A DNA stretch of 5,480 nucleotides from Pseudomonadota bacterium (GTDB lineage: Bacteria > Desulfobacterota > Anaeroferrophillalia > Anaeroferrophillales > Tharpellaceae). Below are positions 1-5,480 of this stretch, one piece after another. Within the stretch, counting starts at the first letter, position 1. Every line of letters starts with the position of its first letter. The stretch lies in assembly GCA_030641485.1 (NCBI GenBank), contig DAOWHJ010000059.1:1-5480 (forward strand). Reading direction: 5' to 3'. Under the pieces are notes generated by a model, which ran no database searches, had not been told where the DNA came from, and was given only the letters and a program-made list of their open reading frames with translations. Made by a program: the position numbers and the translations under genes.

Positions 1-389
1 CTGATAGATGTGATTGTCGGATTAATACCTGTTTTTTGTACCTTGTCTACAGAGTCCAAAACATGCTGAAATTCTAAACCAGAGCTCTTTTGCACACTAT
101 CTATGAGAGCGATATTGGCAATTGGGATGTCAAATTCAGTGGCTAATCGCCTCTGTACCTCTGCTGCCAGGTTGTTGAGGTTGTCTGCTTTTAAAATTTT
201 CTCTTCCAGCTCTTCAAATCGTTTATGTTGCTCTTCCCGTTCTCTGGCTAAACCTTCAAAGCTAGATAGTGTTCTGCTGAGTTCTTGGTTTTGGTCGCGA
301 AGATCCTGGTTTTCCTTGAAAATTTTATCGAAAATTGCTTGTCTTGCATCAATAACTGTATTTTGGGACTTGGGGTTGTTTATGCTCAT
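1..389 (-). CDS. DUF484/GAF-like coiled-coil protein, N-terminal part (partial)
   Basis: An open frame begins with ATG at 389-387 and runs without a stop for 129 codons to the left edge, so the C-terminus is missing. A weak Shine-Dalgarno (GAGAG, 398-394) lies 4 nt before the ATG. Residues about 14-70 are charged and heptad-like (DLRDQNQELSRTL, EREEQHKRFEELEEKIL), predicting a coiled coil. From about residue 69 the pattern DNLNNLAAEVQRRLATEFDIPIANIAL resembles the helix and first strand of a GAF-type domain as arranged in DUF484 proteins. No signal peptide or membrane segment is visible. DUF484 proteins have no firmly known role; in some gamma-proteobacteria the gene lies next to xerC, but that neighbour is not visible here. 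The gene follows the glycosylase after 105 bp. The coding assignment is fairly secure from frame length, start signal and protein-like composition; the family name is inferred from pattern only, and a GAF-containing sensor or other coiled-coil protein is the alternative. Confidence 0.68.
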   Translation of the reverse strand, partial: MSINNPKSQNTVIDARQAIFDKIFKENQDLRDQNQELSRTLSSFEGLAREREEQHKRFEELEEKILKADNLNNLAAEVQRRLATEFDIPIANIALIDSVQKSSGLEFQHVLDSVDKVQKTGINPTITSI

Positions 390-413
390 GGGTCTCTCTT
401 TAGTTTAGTTTAA

Positions 414-431
414 TACGGATCAAAGTCCGTA
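414..431 (-). other. small hairpin in the leader of the DUF484-like gene
   Basis: TACGGA (414-419) and TCCGTA (426-431) form a perfect 6-bp stem around a 6-nt loop, 25 bp before the ATG at 389. No T-run follows it in the direction of transcription, so it does not look like an intrinsic terminator. It could be a leader hairpin or chance symmetry. Confidence 0.25.
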
Positions 432-443
432 GGCAGGTGTTCT

Positions 444-489
444 TATCAGGTCATTTACTTGATTGTTGAAATAAGGCAATAACCTGATA
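444..489. repeat. 8-bp inverted repeat with 30-nt spacer
   Basis: TATCAGGT (444-451) is matched by its exact reverse complement ACCTGATA (482-489), with 30 bases between. It lies just after the glycosylase stop codon (495-497) and before the DUF484-like gene. In RNA it would give a long-looped stem without a following U-run, so it is a poor terminator. Two half-sites for a regulator, or chance, are equally possible. Confidence 0.3.
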
Positions 490-494
490 CGTTA

Positions 495-1169
495 CTAATG
501 ATCAAGAAATTCTCCGAGTGGGCACTTATGACATAGCGGATTGTTGGCGCGACAGAAATTTTTTCCTATTTGGACCAGTAAGGCATGAAATTCATTGTAA
601 ATAGCAACATCTTCTGGCAGTTTTTGCATAAACATTTCTTGGGCCGAAGTATAGTCATCTGAGTCTTGTAGCCATTGGTGGCGTTTGCAGACCCTTAATG
701 TGTAGGTATCTATGATAAATGTTGGCCGATTGAATGCGTAAAGAAGAATACTGTCGGCGGTTTCTGGACCAACCCCTTTTCGGTTCAGGAACCACTCCCT
801 AAGTTTAGGGGTCGCCATTGTTTTGAGTTGCTGCAGGCCTCCGGTGTTAACTATTGCCTCAGCTAAGCCCATAAGTCGCTGGCTTTTCTGGCGGAAATAG
901 CCCGATGGTCTGATTCTTTCTTCTAGTTGGGAGATGGTAGTACACAGAATTGCCGAGAATGAAAGTAGTTTGTTTTTGCGTAAATTAGAGAGCGCTTTTT
1001 CGACATTATTCCATGTCGTATTCTGGGTTAAAAGGGCACCGATAATCATCTCTTCAGGCCCTTTTGCCGGCCACCAATGTTGCGGGCCAAAAGCCGTGAG
1101 CAGGGTTTCGTAAACATCGGTCAGACTAAAATTAAATGAAGTATTCCAGTCATCTCGATGTGGGGACAT
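495..1169 (-). CDS. MagIII/COG2231-type HhH-GPD DNA glycosylase (endonuclease III-related)
   Basis: Predicted cytoplasmic base-excision repair enzyme of the endonuclease III superfamily. Numbering from ATG at 1169 (224 residues): the family-typical HWWPAKGPEEMIIGALLTQN covers about 31-50; the helix-hairpin-helix is LNRKGVGPETADSIL (about 128-142); the catalytic aspartate is D154 in IIDTYTLRV. The lysine that gives Nth its AP-lyase activity is replaced by E136 (GVGPET), so it should be a monofunctional glycosylase, as in Helicobacter MagIII, which removes 3-methyladenine and is of similar length (substrate inferred). The C-terminal Fe-S motif C-x6-C-x2-C-x5-C is reduced to C206, C213 and C216, with Leu222 at the fourth position. 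The frame is also open to a GTG at 1241 (248 residues), but the extra 24 residues are encoded by a palindromic repeat, the GTG lacks a Shine-Dalgarno and it falls at or before the predicted transcription start. I prefer ATG 1169, although its GGAG is only 2 nt away. No better start lies before the conserved domain. Confidence 0.88.
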   Translation of the reverse strand: MSPHRDDWNTSFNFSLTDVYETLLTAFGPQHWWPAKGPEEMIIGALLTQNTTWNNVEKALSNLRKNKLLSFSAILCTTISQLEERIRPSGYFRQKSQRLMGLAEAIVNTGGLQQLKTMATPKLREWFLNRKGVGPETADSILLYAFNRPTFIIDTYTLRVCKRHQWLQDSDDYTSAQEMFMQKLPEDVAIYNEFHALLVQIGKNFCRANNPLCHKCPLGEFLDH

Positions 1170-1243
1170 GTCTCCAGACCGGGCTTCAGCCCGTGGCGGG
1201 CTGAGCCGTGTCCCCTTCGAAGTGGGCGAAGCGAGCTTCACTT
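1162..1243. repeat. REP-like compound palindromic element
   Basis: Module A (1162-1215) is bounded by GGGGACA (1162-1168) and its reverse complement TGTCCCC (1209-1215). Inside are three alternating GGGCT/AGCCC arms: 1186-1193 pairs perfectly with 1197-1204 (8-bp stem, TGG loop), in competition with CGGGCT/AGCCCG at 1180-1185/1188-1193. Module B (1220-1243) has AAGTG/CACTT outer arms (1220-1224/1239-1243) enclosing GAAGC-GA-GCTTC (1228-1239). The dense GC-rich dyads in so short a span resemble REP elements mobilised by RAYT (IS200-like) transposases; this class is inferred because only one copy is in the window. The element forms the probable 5' leader of the glycosylase gene and contains its preferred ATG. 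Confidence 0.55.
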
Positions 1244-1245
1244 TA

Positions 1246-1275
1246 ACTATAGCTGCTTAATTGGGTTGCGGGCAA
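1246..1275 (-). promoter_or_regulatory. candidate sigma70-type promoter for the glycosylase gene
   Basis: On the minus strand, TTGCCC (1275-1270, 4 of 6 to the -35 consensus) is followed after 18 bp by TATAGT (1251-1246, 5 of 6 to the -10 consensus). The start of transcription would be near 1239, giving a leader of about 70 nt made of the palindromic element before ATG 1169. It lies between the ppdK stop and the glycosylase start, the expected place. Sequence match only. Confidence 0.4.
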
Positions 1276-1291
1276 TGTCATCATCACTCTG

Positions 1292-3949
1292 CTAATTATC
1301 AGCTAAAGCAGCCTGGGCCGCAGCCAGTCGGGCAATCGGTACCCTGAAGGGTGAACAGCTGACGTAGTCTAAAGCGGTGCGGTGGCAAAAGGCAATTGAT
1401 TTAGGTTCACCGCCGTGCTCGCCACATATGCCGACCTTGAGGTTGGGCCGGGTTGTACGGCCCCGGGTGACGCCAATTTCAATCAGCGCACCAACTCCGT
1501 CAATGTCAATGCTGACAAAAGGATCGTTGGCAAAGATTTTTTTGTCGGTATACTCAGAGAGGAATTTACCGGCATCATCGCGGCTTAAACCATAGGTAGT
1601 CTGGGTTAAATCATTGGTGCCGAAAGAGAAAAATTCGGCCTCTTGCGCAATGACATCCGCGGTGAGAGCGGCGCGCGGTAACTCGATCATGGTGCCGATC
1701 ATATAGTCTAATTCGATACCTGATGCCGAGATGATTTTGTCACAGATAGTTTTACTTCTATCTTTTAAGAATTTTAATTCATTGACATCTGCGACCAGTG
1801 GGATCATGATTTCAGGGATAACTGTACCCCCCGCTTTTGCAACCTCACAGGCCGCTTCAATGATTGCTCGAACTTGCATTGCGTATATTTCAGGGTAGGT
1901 GATTCCCAGGCGACAACCCCGGTGCCCTAGCATCGGATTAAACTCATGTAGAGCGTCGATCCGCTCCTTCAAAGCTGCCAATGGAACACCTATGATTTCA
2001 GCAAGTTCCTCAATGTCCTTGTCGTTTTGGGGCAGGAATTCGTGGAGTGGTGGATCGAGTAAACGAATGGTTACCGGAAGCCCGTCCATGGCTTTGAAAA
2101 TGCCAATGAAATCACTTTTTTGTTCTGGTAAAAGTTTAGCCAAGGCAACTTCACGGCCGGCTAAATTGTCAGCTAAAATCATCTCTCTTACGGCTTTGAT
2201 ACGTTCTTCTTCGAAGAACATATGTTCAGTTCGACAGAGGCCAATGCCTTCAGCTCCAAAATCTCGGGCTACTTCGGCATCGTGTGGAGTGTCTGCATTG
2301 GTGCGGACCTTCAGTTTTCGAAATTCGTCAGCCCAAGACATGAAAGTCCGAAAATCACTGTCAAGTTGCGGGGTGATAGTTGCAATTTTGCCGCTAAAGA
2401 CTTCACCGGTTGAGCCATCCAGAGTGATTATGTCACCTTTATTGAAAAGTAATTCGCCAACCTTAAATGTGTTCTTGTTATAATCAACAACGATTGCACC
2501 ACAACCAGCAACACAGCATTTACCCATGCCTCGAGCAACCACGGCTGCGTGTGAGGTCATTCCCCCGCGTGAGGTTAGAATCCCCTGAGCTGCATTCATG
2601 CCGTTGATATCCTCAGGTGAGGTTTCAGCCCGGACCAGAATTACTTTATGCCCATCCGCACTTAAGGTCTCAGCTTCATCTGCGTTGAAAACGATTTCAC
2701 CACAAGCGGCACCGGGAGAGGCGGGCAGACCTTTGGCGAGGAGATTCTTATCTGCATCAGGGTCGAGGGTGGGGTGGAGAAGGTTGTCGAGTTTGTCGGC
2801 TTCAACCCTTATGATGGCCTCCTGTTTGTCAATCAATCCTTCAGCGACCATATCCAGAGCGATCTTGATTGCGGCTTTTACGGTGCGTTTCCCGCTCCGG
2901 GTTTGCAGAAGCCAGAGTTTATGACTTTCAATTGTGAATTCAAGGTCCTGCATGTCGCAGTAGTGTTTTTCAAGTTTTTTATAGACTTCAACCAGCTCCT
3001 TATAGAGATCAGGCATCACAGTCTCAAGCGAGGCTAATTCAGAGTCCTGACGACCGACTTCATTGATTGGCTGTGGGGTGCGGATGCCAGCAACTACATC
3101 TTCACCTTGGGCATTGATCAGAAATTCGCCATAGAAGAGGTTATCCCCAGTTGATGGGTCACGGGTGAAGGCTACTCCGGTGGCACACTCATCGCCCATA
3201 TTGCCAAAGACCATCGCCTGGACGTTGACTGCGGTTCCCCAATGGTCCGGGATGCTGTTGAGTCGTCGGTAGGTTTCGGCCCGTTTGGTGTTCCATGAAT
3301 CAAAAACCGCACTGATGGCTCCCCAAAGTTGGTCATAGGGATCGTCAGGGAAGTCATTGCCGGTCAGCTCTTTAACTCGTATTTTAAGGTCGATCACCAG
3401 CTGCTTGAGATCATCAGCTTCAAGTTCCGTGTCAAGCTCAACGCCTTTTTTCTCTTTTGCTTTTTCGAGTAAAACCTCGAGTTTTCCCCCCTCAATTCCC
3501 AAGACGACGTTACCGTACATTTGAATGAAGCGGCGATAGCTGTCATAGGCAAATCGGGCACAGCCGGAACCGGCTATCAGACCCTTGACTGTCTCATCGT
3601 TGAGCCCCAGGTTAAGGACTGTATCCATCATGCCGGGCATTGAAACCCGGGCTCCGGAGCGGACTGAAAAGAGAAGAGGTTGCGAGTCACTGCCAAAGCC
3701 TTTGTTCATACTTGTTTCAGTTTTGCTTAGTGCAGCTCGAACCTGGTCCTCAAGGCCGTCAGGGTATTTGCTCTGGTTCTCATAAAAGCCGACACAGGTT
3801 GCCGTTGTAATTGTAAAACCGGGGGGGACCGGGACACCAATTTTAATCATTTCAGCCAGGTTTGCACCTTTGCCACCAAGCAGATTCTTCATGCTGGCAT
3901 CGCCTTCAGTGTAGTCGCCGCCAAAGCTGTAGACAAATTTATCGTTCAT
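1292..3949 (-). CDS. ppdK: pyruvate, phosphate dikinase
   Basis: Cytoplasmic enzyme that interconverts pyruvate + ATP + Pi and phosphoenolpyruvate + AMP + PPi, supplying PEP for gluconeogenesis or working in reverse in PPi-based glycolysis. The 885 residues match the family's usual 870-890. In order: an ATP-grasp nucleotide-binding region at about 20-390 (KNLLGGKGANLAEM at 21-34, FSVRSGARVSMPGMMDTVLN at 94-113, LQTRSGKRT at 348-356); the swivelling phosphohistidine domain with GGMTSHAAVVARGMGKCCVAG (462-482), where H467 carries the phosphate and T465 is the residue used by PPDK regulatory kinases where these occur; and a C-terminal PEP/pyruvate TIM barrel at about 530-885 with GLCRTEHMF (570-578), TIRLLDPPLHEFLP (627-640), the metal ligand E756 in GTMIELPRAA, GTNDLTQTTYG (777-787, D780) and the catalytic cysteine C842 in ICGEHGGEP. 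No key residue is missing. The ATG at 3949 gives the family-typical VYSFGG N-terminus; GGAG (3963-3960) lies 10 nt upstream, a rather long spacing. It follows glyS by 97 bp. PEP synthase is excluded by the PPDK-specific N-terminus and length. Confidence 0.98.
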   Translation of the reverse strand: MNDKFVYSFGGDYTEGDASMKNLLGGKGANLAEMIKIGVPVPPGFTITTATCVGFYENQSKYPDGLEDQVRAALSKTETSMNKGFGSDSQPLLFSVRSGARVSMPGMMDTVLNLGLNDETVKGLIAGSGCARFAYDSYRRFIQMYGNVVLGIEGGKLEVLLEKAKEKKGVELDTELEADDLKQLVIDLKIRVKELTGNDFPDDPYDQLWGAISAVFDSWNTKRAETYRRLNSIPDHWGTAVNVQAMVFGNMGDECATGVAFTRDPSTGDNLFYGEFLINAQGEDVVAGIRTPQPINEVGRQDSELASLETVMPDLYKELVEVYKKLEKHYCDMQDLEFTIESHKLWLLQTRSGKRTVKAAIKIALDMVAEGLIDKQEAIIRVEADKLDNLLHPTLDPDADKNLLAKGLPASPGAACGEIVFNADEAETLSADGHKVILVRAETSPEDINGMNAAQGILTSRGGMTSHAAVVARGMGKCCVAGCGAIVVDYNKNTFKVGELLFNKGDIITLDGSTGEVFSGKIATITPQLDSDFRTFMSWADEFRKLKVRTNADTPHDAEVARDFGAEGIGLCRTEHMFFEEERIKAVREMILADNLAGREVALAKLLPEQKSDFIGIFKAMDGLPVTIRLLDPPLHEFLPQNDKDIEELAEIIGVPLAALKERIDALHEFNPMLGHRGCRLGITYPEIYAMQVRAIIEAACEVAKAGGTVIPEIMIPLVADVNELKFLKDRSKTICDKIISASGIELDYMIGTMIELPRAALTADVIAQEAEFFSFGTNDLTQTTYGLSRDDAGKFLSEYTDKKIFANDPFVSIDIDGVGALIEIGVTRGRTTRPNLKVGICGEHGGEPKSIAFCHRTALDYVSCSPFRVPIARLAAAQAALADN

Positions 3950-3989
3950 TTGCAGAAGTCTCCATAAAAAATAAGATTTTCAGGTTATG

Positions 3990-4002
3990 GCTAAAATTTA
4001 GC
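3990..4002. promoter_or_regulatory. 13-bp dyad upstream of ppdK
   Basis: GCTAAA and TTTAGC flank a single central A, making a perfect odd palindrome about 40 bp before the ppdK ATG. Its position suits an operator or promoter element of ppdK. In the glyS transcript it also lies directly after the hairpin at 4003-4020. No known regulator site was recognised. Confidence 0.3.
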
Positions 4003-4020
4003 GACCTACCGGAGTAAGTC
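4003..4020 (-). terminator. hairpin with UNCG-type tetraloop after glyS; possible weak terminator
   Basis: Read on the minus strand, GACTTAC pairs with GTAGGTC (7 bp including one G-U pair) around the loop TCCG, closed by C-G; this is the stable UNCG tetraloop form. It starts 26 bp after the glyS stop. The sequence that follows has only a short T stretch inside GCTAAATTTTAGC, so termination is uncertain; it may instead be a stabilising 3' hairpin or allow read-through into ppdK. Confidence 0.35.
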
Positions 4021-4035
4021 TCTTCTTTATTAAAG

Positions 4036-4047
4036 GTGTATATACAC
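4036..4047. promoter_or_regulatory. perfect 12-bp palindrome at the glyS stop codon
   Basis: GTGTATATACAC is a perfect even palindrome whose last base is also the third base of the glyS TAG stop (4049-4047). It is the first of three dyads in the glyS-ppdK spacer. A dimeric regulator could bind it, but I recognise no matching factor, and alternating purine-pyrimidine sequence gives such symmetry easily. Confidence 0.3.
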
Positions 4048-5480
4048 TACAGTTTAGCAAAATCGGCAATCTTTTTGAAATCACCGGCAATTCCCTGTAA
4101 CAGGGCTAAACGATTCTCACGTATATCCTGATCGTCAACCATAACCATGACCTCATTGAAAAATGAATCAACACTTATTTTCAATTCGGCAACCTTGCTT
4201 AAGGCTTGATCATAATCATTCTTGCTGAGGTGTTCATTTATTTCATTGGCAACCTTTTGCCAAGCGTTGTAAAGCTCTGTTTCGGCATCGGTTGTCAGCT
4301 TGTCCGGGTACAGGGTGTAGCGCGATTTTTCTTTGCGGGTGATATTCATGATCCGTTTAAAAGCGGTTAGCAGATCTGTGAAATCATCACGATGTCTAAA
4401 CCGGTCAAGAGCGTTGATAGACTTTACCGTCGTGACAATGTCATCAAAACCAGTCGCCAGCACCGCTTCAATTACACCTGCTGGAATTCTTGCTGCGGTC
4501 AGGCTGTGAAAAAGACGACCCTTGATGAAATCAATCACTTCGATGGCCACCGTATCTGCAGGGCGGTCGATTTTGGATTGTAAAAGTTCCAAGGCTTTGC
4601 CGACTACCTCTTTCAATGAGAGACTATAATTTCGGTCAAGACAGATATTGATAATTCCTAAAGCCTGCCGACGTAAGGCGTAAGGGTCTGCACTGCCAGT
4701 TGGTTGTAATCCAATACCGAAACAGCCAGTGATGGTGTCTATTTTGTCGGCAATGCCGACCAGTGCACCGCAGTCATTGCTGGGTAGGGTGCCGCCTGCG
4801 CCAGTTGGCATATAGTGTTCATGGATACCAATTGCAACTTCGTCAGTTTCTCCGGCAACCCGAGCATACTCACGGCCCATAATTCCCTGCAGGTCTGCAA
4901 ATTCACAGACCATATTACTTTCGAGATCAGCCTTGCAGAGCCATGCTGTGCGACTGATTTCTGCTTTTTTAGCCGGGCTGAGTTTTGCTGCTAAAAATTC
5001 AGCCAGACTTTTGAAACGTTCAACTTTTGCAAATGAGGTGCCTAGTTTGGCTTGAAAGACGACTTTCTTCAGCCGTTCAACAAACTCATCCAGAGGTACC
5101 TTGAGATCTTCTTGATAGAAAAAACGGGCATCATTTAATCGGGCCAGAAGAACTCTCTGGTTACCTTTGACGACGACATCGGAGTCTCTGGCGACAGTGT
5201 TGTTGACGGTGATAAAGTTTGCCATCAGAGTTCCGGCGCTATCCCGGAGACAGAAATATTTCTGGTGGTGACGCATTACCGAGATCAAGACTTCTTCCGG
5301 AAGCTGGAGAAAGCTTTGATCAAAAGAGCCGACAATTGCATGTGGGTACTCGACTATGTTGGTGACGGTCTCTAATAGTTCAGGGTCCTCGATGATCTTG
5401 CCGCCAAGCTTGCTTTCGATCTCGGTAAGTTGTTTGATGATCATCGTTTTACGTTCACTTTGATCAACAATGACTTTTGC
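4047..5480 (-). CDS. glyS: glycyl-tRNA synthetase beta subunit, C-terminal 477 residues (partial)
   Basis: Beta subunit of the bacterial alpha2-beta2 glycyl-tRNA synthetase, which with GlyQ attaches glycine to tRNA-Gly in the cytoplasm; the beta subunit chiefly binds the tRNA. The frame is open to the right edge: 12 codons precede the in-frame ATG at 5444 and read AKVIVDQSERKT, which continues the family sequence, so that ATG is internal. Family length is near 690, so roughly the last 70% is present. Visible landmarks (fragment numbering): VMRHHQKYF to residue 76; RVLLARLNDARFFYQED (109-125); an HD-like region with KADLES (183-188) and ADLQGIMGREYAR (195-207); GTLPSND (230-236), DKIDTITGCFGIG (245-257), PTGSADPYALRRQALG (260-275); and a DALR-type anticodon-binding tail at about 370-477 with FFNEVMVMVDD (440-450) and RENRLALLQGI. 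It ends at TAG 4047-4049. No frameshift or truncation is seen inside. glyQ is expected upstream. Confidence 0.97.
   Translation of the reverse strand, partial: AKVIVDQSERKTMIIKQLTEIESKLGGKIIEDPELLETVTNIVEYPHAIVGSFDQSFLQLPEEVLISVMRHHQKYFCLRDSAGTLMANFITVNNTVARDSDVVVKGNQRVLLARLNDARFFYQEDLKVPLDEFVERLKKVVFQAKLGTSFAKVERFKSLAEFLAAKLSPAKKAEISRTAWLCKADLESNMVCEFADLQGIMGREYARVAGETDEVAIGIHEHYMPTGAGGTLPSNDCGALVGIADKIDTITGCFGIGLQPTGSADPYALRRQALGIINICLDRNYSLSLKEVVGKALELLQSKIDRPADTVAIEVIDFIKGRLFHSLTAARIPAGVIEAVLATGFDDIVTTVKSINALDRFRHRDDFTDLLTAFKRIMNITRKEKSRYTLYPDKLTTDAETELYNAWQKVANEINEHLSKNDYDQALSKVAELKISVDSFFNEVMVMVDDQDIRENRLALLQGIAGDFKKIADFAKL

Noticed and set aside
103..408. Plus-strand open frame of 101 codons, Ser/Leu-rich
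   Set aside because: It is antisense to the DUF484-like gene, and its serine runs are the complement of the coiled-coil codons. No Shine-Dalgarno or family resemblance.
1252..1312. Inverted repeat GCTGCTT (1252-1258) / AAGCAGC (1306-1312) spanning the ppdK stop, as a terminator
   Set aside because: The loop is 47 nt, no T-run follows, and one arm lies inside the ppdK coding sequence and the other overlaps the candidate -10 element. I could not support it as a terminator.
1899..2483. Plus-strand open frame of 194 codons inside ppdK
   Set aside because: It lies wholly antisense to a highly conserved part of ppdK and has low-complexity Ser/Arg/Lys composition typical of a shadow frame. The shorter plus-strand frames at 1377, 2222, 2598, 2774, 3585 and 4392 and the minus frame at 3172-3357 were rejected for the same reason.
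3950..4035. Sigma70 promoter for ppdK (for example TATTTT near 3975 or TAAATT near 3998)
   Set aside because: Each possible -10 lacks an acceptable -35 at 16-18 bp, so no promoter is called; ppdK may be read from glyS or from a promoter I cannot recognise.
5442..5444. ATG at 5444-5442 as the start of a 465-residue GlyS
   Set aside because: The frame continues upstream to the window edge with family-like sequence, and the catalytic beta-subunit N-terminal part would be missing; the gene is cut by the window, not short.
1..5480. tRNA/rRNA genes, CRISPR array, phage or defence genes, insertion sequence
   Set aside because: No cloverleaf, repeat-spacer array, transposase or phage-like reading frame was seen on either strand; the window is almost fully occupied by four housekeeping-type genes.

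Overview
The window reads as an ordinary chromosomal housekeeping stretch of a Gram-negative bacterium. All four supported genes lie on the minus strand, so transcription runs from position 5480 towards 1. The separate beta-subunit type of glycyl-tRNA synthetase, an ATP-dependent pyruvate phosphate dikinase directly behind it, and a MagIII/COG2231-type HhH DNA glycosylase together suggest a Desulfobacterota-like (former Deltaproteobacteria) organism of moderate GC. That assignment is inferred from gene content and protein style, not from a database match.

Layout in the direction of transcription: (1) 5480-4047, the C-terminal 477 residues of glyS, cut by the window edge; (2) 4046-3950, a 97-bp spacer with three consecutive dyad-symmetric sequences, probably the end of the glyS transcript and/or control DNA for the next gene; (3) 3949-1292, a complete 885-residue ppdK with all catalytic landmarks; (4) 1291-1170, a spacer with a plausible sigma70-type promoter followed by a compact REP-like palindromic element (1162-1243) that runs into the 5' end of the next gene; (5) 1169-495 (or from a GTG at 1241), a monofunctional HhH-GPD DNA glycosylase whose iron-sulphur cysteine motif has only three of four cysteines; (6) 494-390, a spacer with two small inverted repeats; (7) 389-1, the N-terminal 129 residues of a coiled-coil plus GAF-like (DUF484-type) protein that runs off the left edge.

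Functionally, GlyS charges tRNA-Gly together with the alpha subunit GlyQ, which would be expected just upstream outside the window. PPDK interconverts pyruvate and phosphoenolpyruvate and links pyruvate metabolism to gluconeogenesis. The glycosylase would remove damaged (probably alkylated) bases. The last protein is of unknown role. The genes look co-oriented rather than members of one pathway; the spacers and internal signals suggest several transcription units.

I did not find an undescribed multi-gene system, CRISPR array, RNA gene, prophage or insertion sequence. The points most worth a second look are the palindromic element built into the start of the glycosylase gene, the lost fourth Fe-S cysteine of that enzyme, and the cluster of dyads between glyS and ppdK.
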